This document shows, one piece after another, positions 60,246 through 64,000 of a stretch of 64,000 bases of DNA. The DNA lies in the NCBI GenBank assembly GCA_950106755.1, contig OX467083.1, positions 38,888,555-38,952,554 on the forward strand. The letters run 5' to 3'. Every line of letters starts with the position of its first letter. The stretch's first letter is position 1. The position numbers and the translations under genes were made by a program. Below the pieces are notes generated by a model. It saw nothing but the letters and a program-made list of their open reading frames with translations, was not told where the DNA came from and did not search any database. This DNA is from Climacium dendroides (taxonomy: Eukaryota; Streptophyta; Bryopsida; Hypnales; Climaciaceae).

Positions 60246-60271
60246 AGCGTTAACCGCTAGTCTTCACTAGT
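60246..60271 (+). mobile_element. Candidate Helitron 3' terminus (hairpin + CTAG|T)
   Basis: AGCG-TTAAC-CGCT forms a short hairpin (60246-60258). Eight nt later comes CTAG at 60267-60270, followed by T. A hairpin 8-12 nt before CTRR with T in the host is the hallmark of Helitron 3' ends, and its place downstream of the RepHel relic fits. The stem is only 4 bp, so this is plausible rather than certain. The 5' TC end was not found. Confidence 0.55.
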
Positions 60272-60393
60272 AAAAATATAGTATGCTTAAACCATTGAAA
60301 TGGCCCACAAAAAGATTCACATGACTAAATAGATCAATTGTGGAATTTTCTTGTGGGTTTTCCTTGCCTAAGAAAACTATGCTTCTATTAAAG

Positions 60394-60660
60394 TAGGGAC
60401 ACCTAAAATGCCACCTTCTTTTACTAATACATATTTATTATTATTAGATTGTTGAAATTTTTATATTTTCTTATTGGCAAATGAAAGGAGGATCTAGGGC
60501 ACAAAAATGTGGATGCCATATGTAAAAGTTACAAAGGGTCAAAGTTTCTTTGGGTAGATGTTTTAAAATCATTTCTTCAATATAGGTACATATTGATTTT
60601 GGAAATGTGCGCATAGTGATGATGGTGGTTTTAGACACAATACAATTTTGGATGTACCCA
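60394..60660. mobile_element. MITE, full copy (TA-GGGACACC ends)
   Basis: TA-GGGACACCTAAAATGCCAC at left and ACAATTTTGGATGTACC-CA at right are inverted repeats, and the flanking AAAG/CTTT also pairs. The interior matches 1-134. Its ends are close to those of the hairpin MITEs at 11656 and 31937 but the body is not a full palindrome. 267 bp, non-coding. Confidence 0.75.
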
Positions 60661-61040
60661 CTTTAGTGCTTGTTATAACATATATATGAACCTTGATGAT
60701 ATTTCTTTTGACTATGGCTTATAGATTTGGAGTGTAGGATTTGAAACAAACAAGTTCTTGATTTATACCAACTAATCTACAAGAAGGGATTTGAATCCAT
60801 CTTCAATTCTTCTATTTGACCTTTGATGTGGAGTGTAAATTCATGTTGGTCACAACATGGATTACCGAGTTCCTTGTCTTTAGACCTTGATGTCCATTCT
60901 TTAAATGCACAAATGGCAATTAGTCCACTTCTTGTTCTTTGAAATTTGAATTACAAGGTAGCTACATCTAATTTCGATCTCTTCAATCTAAAATCAACCC
61001 TATAGATTCTTGCCTAGAATGTACTTCCATTGTTCACGTG
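60661..61040. other. Intergenic, patchily matching 135-900
   Basis: Shares short ordered blocks with the right flank of the MITE at the window start. No gene. Confidence 0.35.
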
Positions 61041-61615
61041 CACTACAACAAAATGTATATTCTATGACTACAGAATATGACCATAGTTAGTCATAATACT
61101 AAGGCAGAAATCATTGTAGATGACTCAAAATATGGTTGGGTTCAGTCATTATTGACTAGTTATATTTTTTAGTCACATTTTCAATTATTTGTTTTTTGGC
61201 GTAATTTCTTGTATTTTGCCTATGTGGTGTACATATTGACCACCTTTACAATTTGACTTTTTCTTGAGGTGCCCAGGCAAGGAAAATAAATCCTATGTAT
61301 CATGTGACTAAGTGCAGTCATATTTTTTGTTGAAGTGGAATATAATTACAATAAGTCATATTTTGGTTGATGTAGAATATGACTACGCTGAGTCACATTT
61401 TTGGTTGATTTGAATATGACTATGTCAAGTCACATTTTCTTATGATGTAGAATATGACTATAGTGAGTCATTTTTTCCAATGATGTGGTATATGACCACT
61501 TTGAGTCACATTTTTGATGATGTGAAATATGACTACGGTTAGTCACATTATTGGCCGACATCAAATATTATTACATGTAGTCACATTATCATAGATGTAG
61601 ATTACGACTATAAGC
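61041..61615 (+). mobile_element. CACTA family 2: left end with subterminal repeats
   Basis: CACTACAACAAAATG at 61041 is a CACTA-type terminus. Just inside, AGAATATGACCATAGTTAGT and GCAGAAATCATTGTAGATGA also occur at the second left end (63831). From 61316 to 61615 eight 37-38 bp units read AGTCAYATTTT...GATGTRGAATATGACTAY. No right end (TTGTAGTG) or transposase was recognised before 63831. Confidence 0.7.
61316..61615 (+). repeat. 37-38 bp tandem repeat, 8 units, with AGTCAYATTTT core
   Basis: Eight units in exactly 300 bp. Each starts AGTCA(T/C)ATTTT and ends GAATATGACTA..., so AGTCATA and TATGACT give partial inverted symmetry within each unit. This is the expected form of CACTA subterminal transposase-binding repeats. 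Confidence 0.9.
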
Positions 61616-63830
61616 ACTCACAATGAAATTTTTTTTTCTCGCCATGGATGAATTGTAGTAATTCTTGAAGATGCTGACTATGTAGGGGATTTAAGGTGAA
61701 TGAATTCAAACTTGAAAAACACTTTGAAGATGGATTTTGTTATTTCATGTAGTCAATGGACACCTGGTATTTTGCAAGTTGTATACAATTTTGTTTCTCT
61801 AGATTAAGGATAATGAGGAATTATTGAAGGCATTTGTTGTCTAGCACATCTTAATTATTGAATACAACCATATGACTAGAGGAAGTCATGTCTTAATTGT
61901 CTTATGACTACAAGGAAAAATGTGACTTAAAGTAGTCATATGATTATTTACATGTGACGAAATGGGAGAACTTTGTAAGGTTTTGTGGCACTTGATGTTG
62001 ATGTAGAGTGGATCTTAGAGAAGTATGGAAGATGTTAGGAAGCAAAGTACAAAGCTTGGAGCATCTACGGTTCATGCATGGATTGTTTGGGAAGGAAAGT
62101 TGTAGAAAGGTGCAATATTCGAAAACATCTCCAAAATAAAGAAAGGGATCCACAACCTCCATTTGGTAAGGACTTTGAAGAAAACAGTTTTTATTTGCAA
62201 AGGTCACACACATGAGTGAAGACAATGTTAAATTTGTGGACCTTTTAGGAAACTTGTAGTAAAAAAACATATACGGGGTCAATGCAGTGTTTTCTATGAA
62301 AACAACATGCACTGTATGAAACTTTGAGAAAATCATTTACAATAGTATTGTCTGGAAACCAATGAATGTTCCACATATTAGTTGCAAAATGGTGTGATGG
62401 GTCTATGTCGAAGTTAACACAATTTACAAATTTGAATAGATATTAGAAAGCAAGCGTACCAATTTCAAGTGTTAGATCCTCTAAGCTCTCCAGTGCACTA
62501 GGAAATGGTAATGATTGTTTTGTTTTGTATGATAAGGGAGACTCAAACAAAATACGAAACTCTTAGAAGGGATTGCCTCCAATGAAGTTGTATGTAGTGC
62601 ACATTGAGCTAGACTTGTATCAAGTAAGGTGATGTGTTGAAGAGAAAAGATGCCAATTTTATTAGTAGTAATGTAAGTTGTCACAACGTAGGAAATGTTG
62701 TGTTGGAATTGTACATTAGTTGAACATTATGGAGTTTTTGCAAATGGTAATTTGTAATGACAACGGGTGGGAGGGACATTTTGTTTGGAGATAAACTTCA
62801 TGTCCAATATGGTGTGAAATGGAAAAAGTATTGTAATATATCTATAGAAAGTCAAATTTTGAAAGTAATAGTGGTTACTAATAAATTGGAAAGTGCAATT
62901 ACTTCATGTCCCACTATATCTCTTTTGATCATATGTTTGTATAAAACACTTTACATTATGTAAGTATAAATTTGAGACGTTGTAAAAAAATGTGAATAAC
63001 ATACAAGAGGTTATGAATATGGAGAGACAAAAGCAAATTGAAGACCAGTGCCGCAGAAAACTGAAAGTAGGAAAAGTGTGTTGCATGTGTATGAAATGAT
63101 TGGAGCATGGCATTCCATAAATGTTAATTGTTGATGAAGAACATAAGTTTCTAACTTACAATCATTTGATGTGTTTGATAAGAAAATGTGATAGTGAATA
63201 CAACAGTGTATGTGTGTAAGCTAAGTATGATGCACTGCAAAATGACTATGGTCTAGTGAACCTCTAGCCTTGTAGAGGAAATAAGGTTCTAAGGCTCGGG
63301 GGGTGCATTTAGTTCTATTACAACAAACCACGTGCAAACAAGTGGTTTCTAATAAACTATAATTTTAACTTCAAATTTTGAACATTGTTTATTGATGACT
63401 ATAGGATTCTACTCTCAAATTTTCAAACTCAAATAAAATATGGAATAATTTCTAGAAGAGGTTAAAAATGCAGTAAAATGACATGTTTTTGTAACTCAAA
63501 TATTTTTAGAGAAAACATTTAGATGACCATTGCATTAATATTCAATTCAAAATAAGCTTTCAATAGAGAGTTATTTTTAGGAATTTTTTGTTCATTTTTT
63601 AGACAATTTTTTCTTATATAATATAGGAGTGTGAAAGTTATTTTTTAGTTCTATAGTGTATCTTTTTACTTCAAAAATTTGTAACTAATTATTATTCACA
63701 AATAAAATATCAATAATTCAAAACATAAACTTTCAAAGTAGGAAAATCTATTCATATTTTTTTCATTTAATTTTATTTAAAATTCAAAAAGTATATAGAG
63801 GGTCCAAAGTTTTATTCGCACATGGTTTTT
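61616..63830. other. Possible CACTA interior or intergenic; no gene recognised
   Basis: Further AGTCATATGACT-like words at 61865-61945 suggest the element continues. A 130-codon minus frame (62336-61944) has no recognised domain. Nothing resembling a transposase was seen. Confidence 0.35.
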
Positions 63831-64000
63831 CACTACAATAAAAGTAGTATTTTATGACTGCAAAATATGACTATAGTGAGTCGTAAAATAAAAAATATAA
63901 TTCATGCAGAAATCACTGTAGATGATTCGGAATATGACTAACTCCAGTAGTTTAGAAGTAGTCGCTTCAGACATTAGTCATATTAGTAGTCATATGGATT
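63831..64000 (+). mobile_element. CACTA family 2: second left end, cut by window edge
   Basis: CACTACAATAAAAGTAG at 63831 begins a terminus collinear with 61041. Shared blocks are TATGACTGCAAAATATGACT, GCAGAAATCACTGTAGATGA, and GGAATATGACTA. Orientation is the same as at 61041. The body lies outside the window. Confidence 0.7.

Noticed and set aside
61316..61615. Regular 37-38 bp repeats resembling a CRISPR array
   Set aside because: Units are contiguous with no unique spacers and lie next to a CACTA terminus in plant-type DNA.

Overview
The window reads as nuclear DNA of a land plant. It is roughly two-thirds A+T by eye, with one clear spliced gene and a dense, layered population of decayed transposons. 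The gene encodes a four-ACT-domain ACR protein, a family typical of land plants. The transposon set (Helitron RepHel, CACTA, MULE-type and TA-flanked MITEs, a LINE relic, a solo LTR) also fits a plant. The short introns (103-182 nt) and very low gene density could suit a bryophyte, lycophyte or fern, but the sequence alone does not settle the lineage.

Layout. 1-13.3 kb: AT-rich intergenic DNA with MITEs (about 6.74, 7.40, 8.64 and 11.66 kb), a dispersed repeat pair (1.27 and 6.26 kb) and tandem arrays (10.7-11.2 kb). 13.4-17.6 kb: the ACR gene on the minus strand, with five coding exons, a probable 5'UTR intron and a less AT-rich promoter region. 17.6-25.2 kb: two further less AT-rich islands (19.45-20.7 and 23.76-25.1 kb) with no gene I can name, plus one copy of the main TTAA-flanked family and a MULE-like MITE. 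25.9-45.8 kb: mostly TTAA-flanked ~0.9-1.5 kb transposon copies, a LINE 3' fragment, a possible RS-domain relic near 30.7 kb, a near-perfect 206-bp hairpin MITE and a ~1 kb foldback element. 47-54 kb: small MITEs, a 141-nt miRNA-precursor-like hairpin, and a tandem array split by a solo LTR. 54.2-60.3 kb: an autonomous-type Helitron fossil, itself split by a 1291-bp CACTA element. 60.4-64 kb: another MITE and two left ends of a second CACTA family.

Only the ACR gene can be assigned a working cellular role, as a probable amino-acid-sensing regulator. The rest is a nested record of transposition, with insertion order readable from target-site duplications (TSDs). No CRISPR array, operon, rRNA or tRNA gene was seen. 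Pairings and alignments were made by eye.
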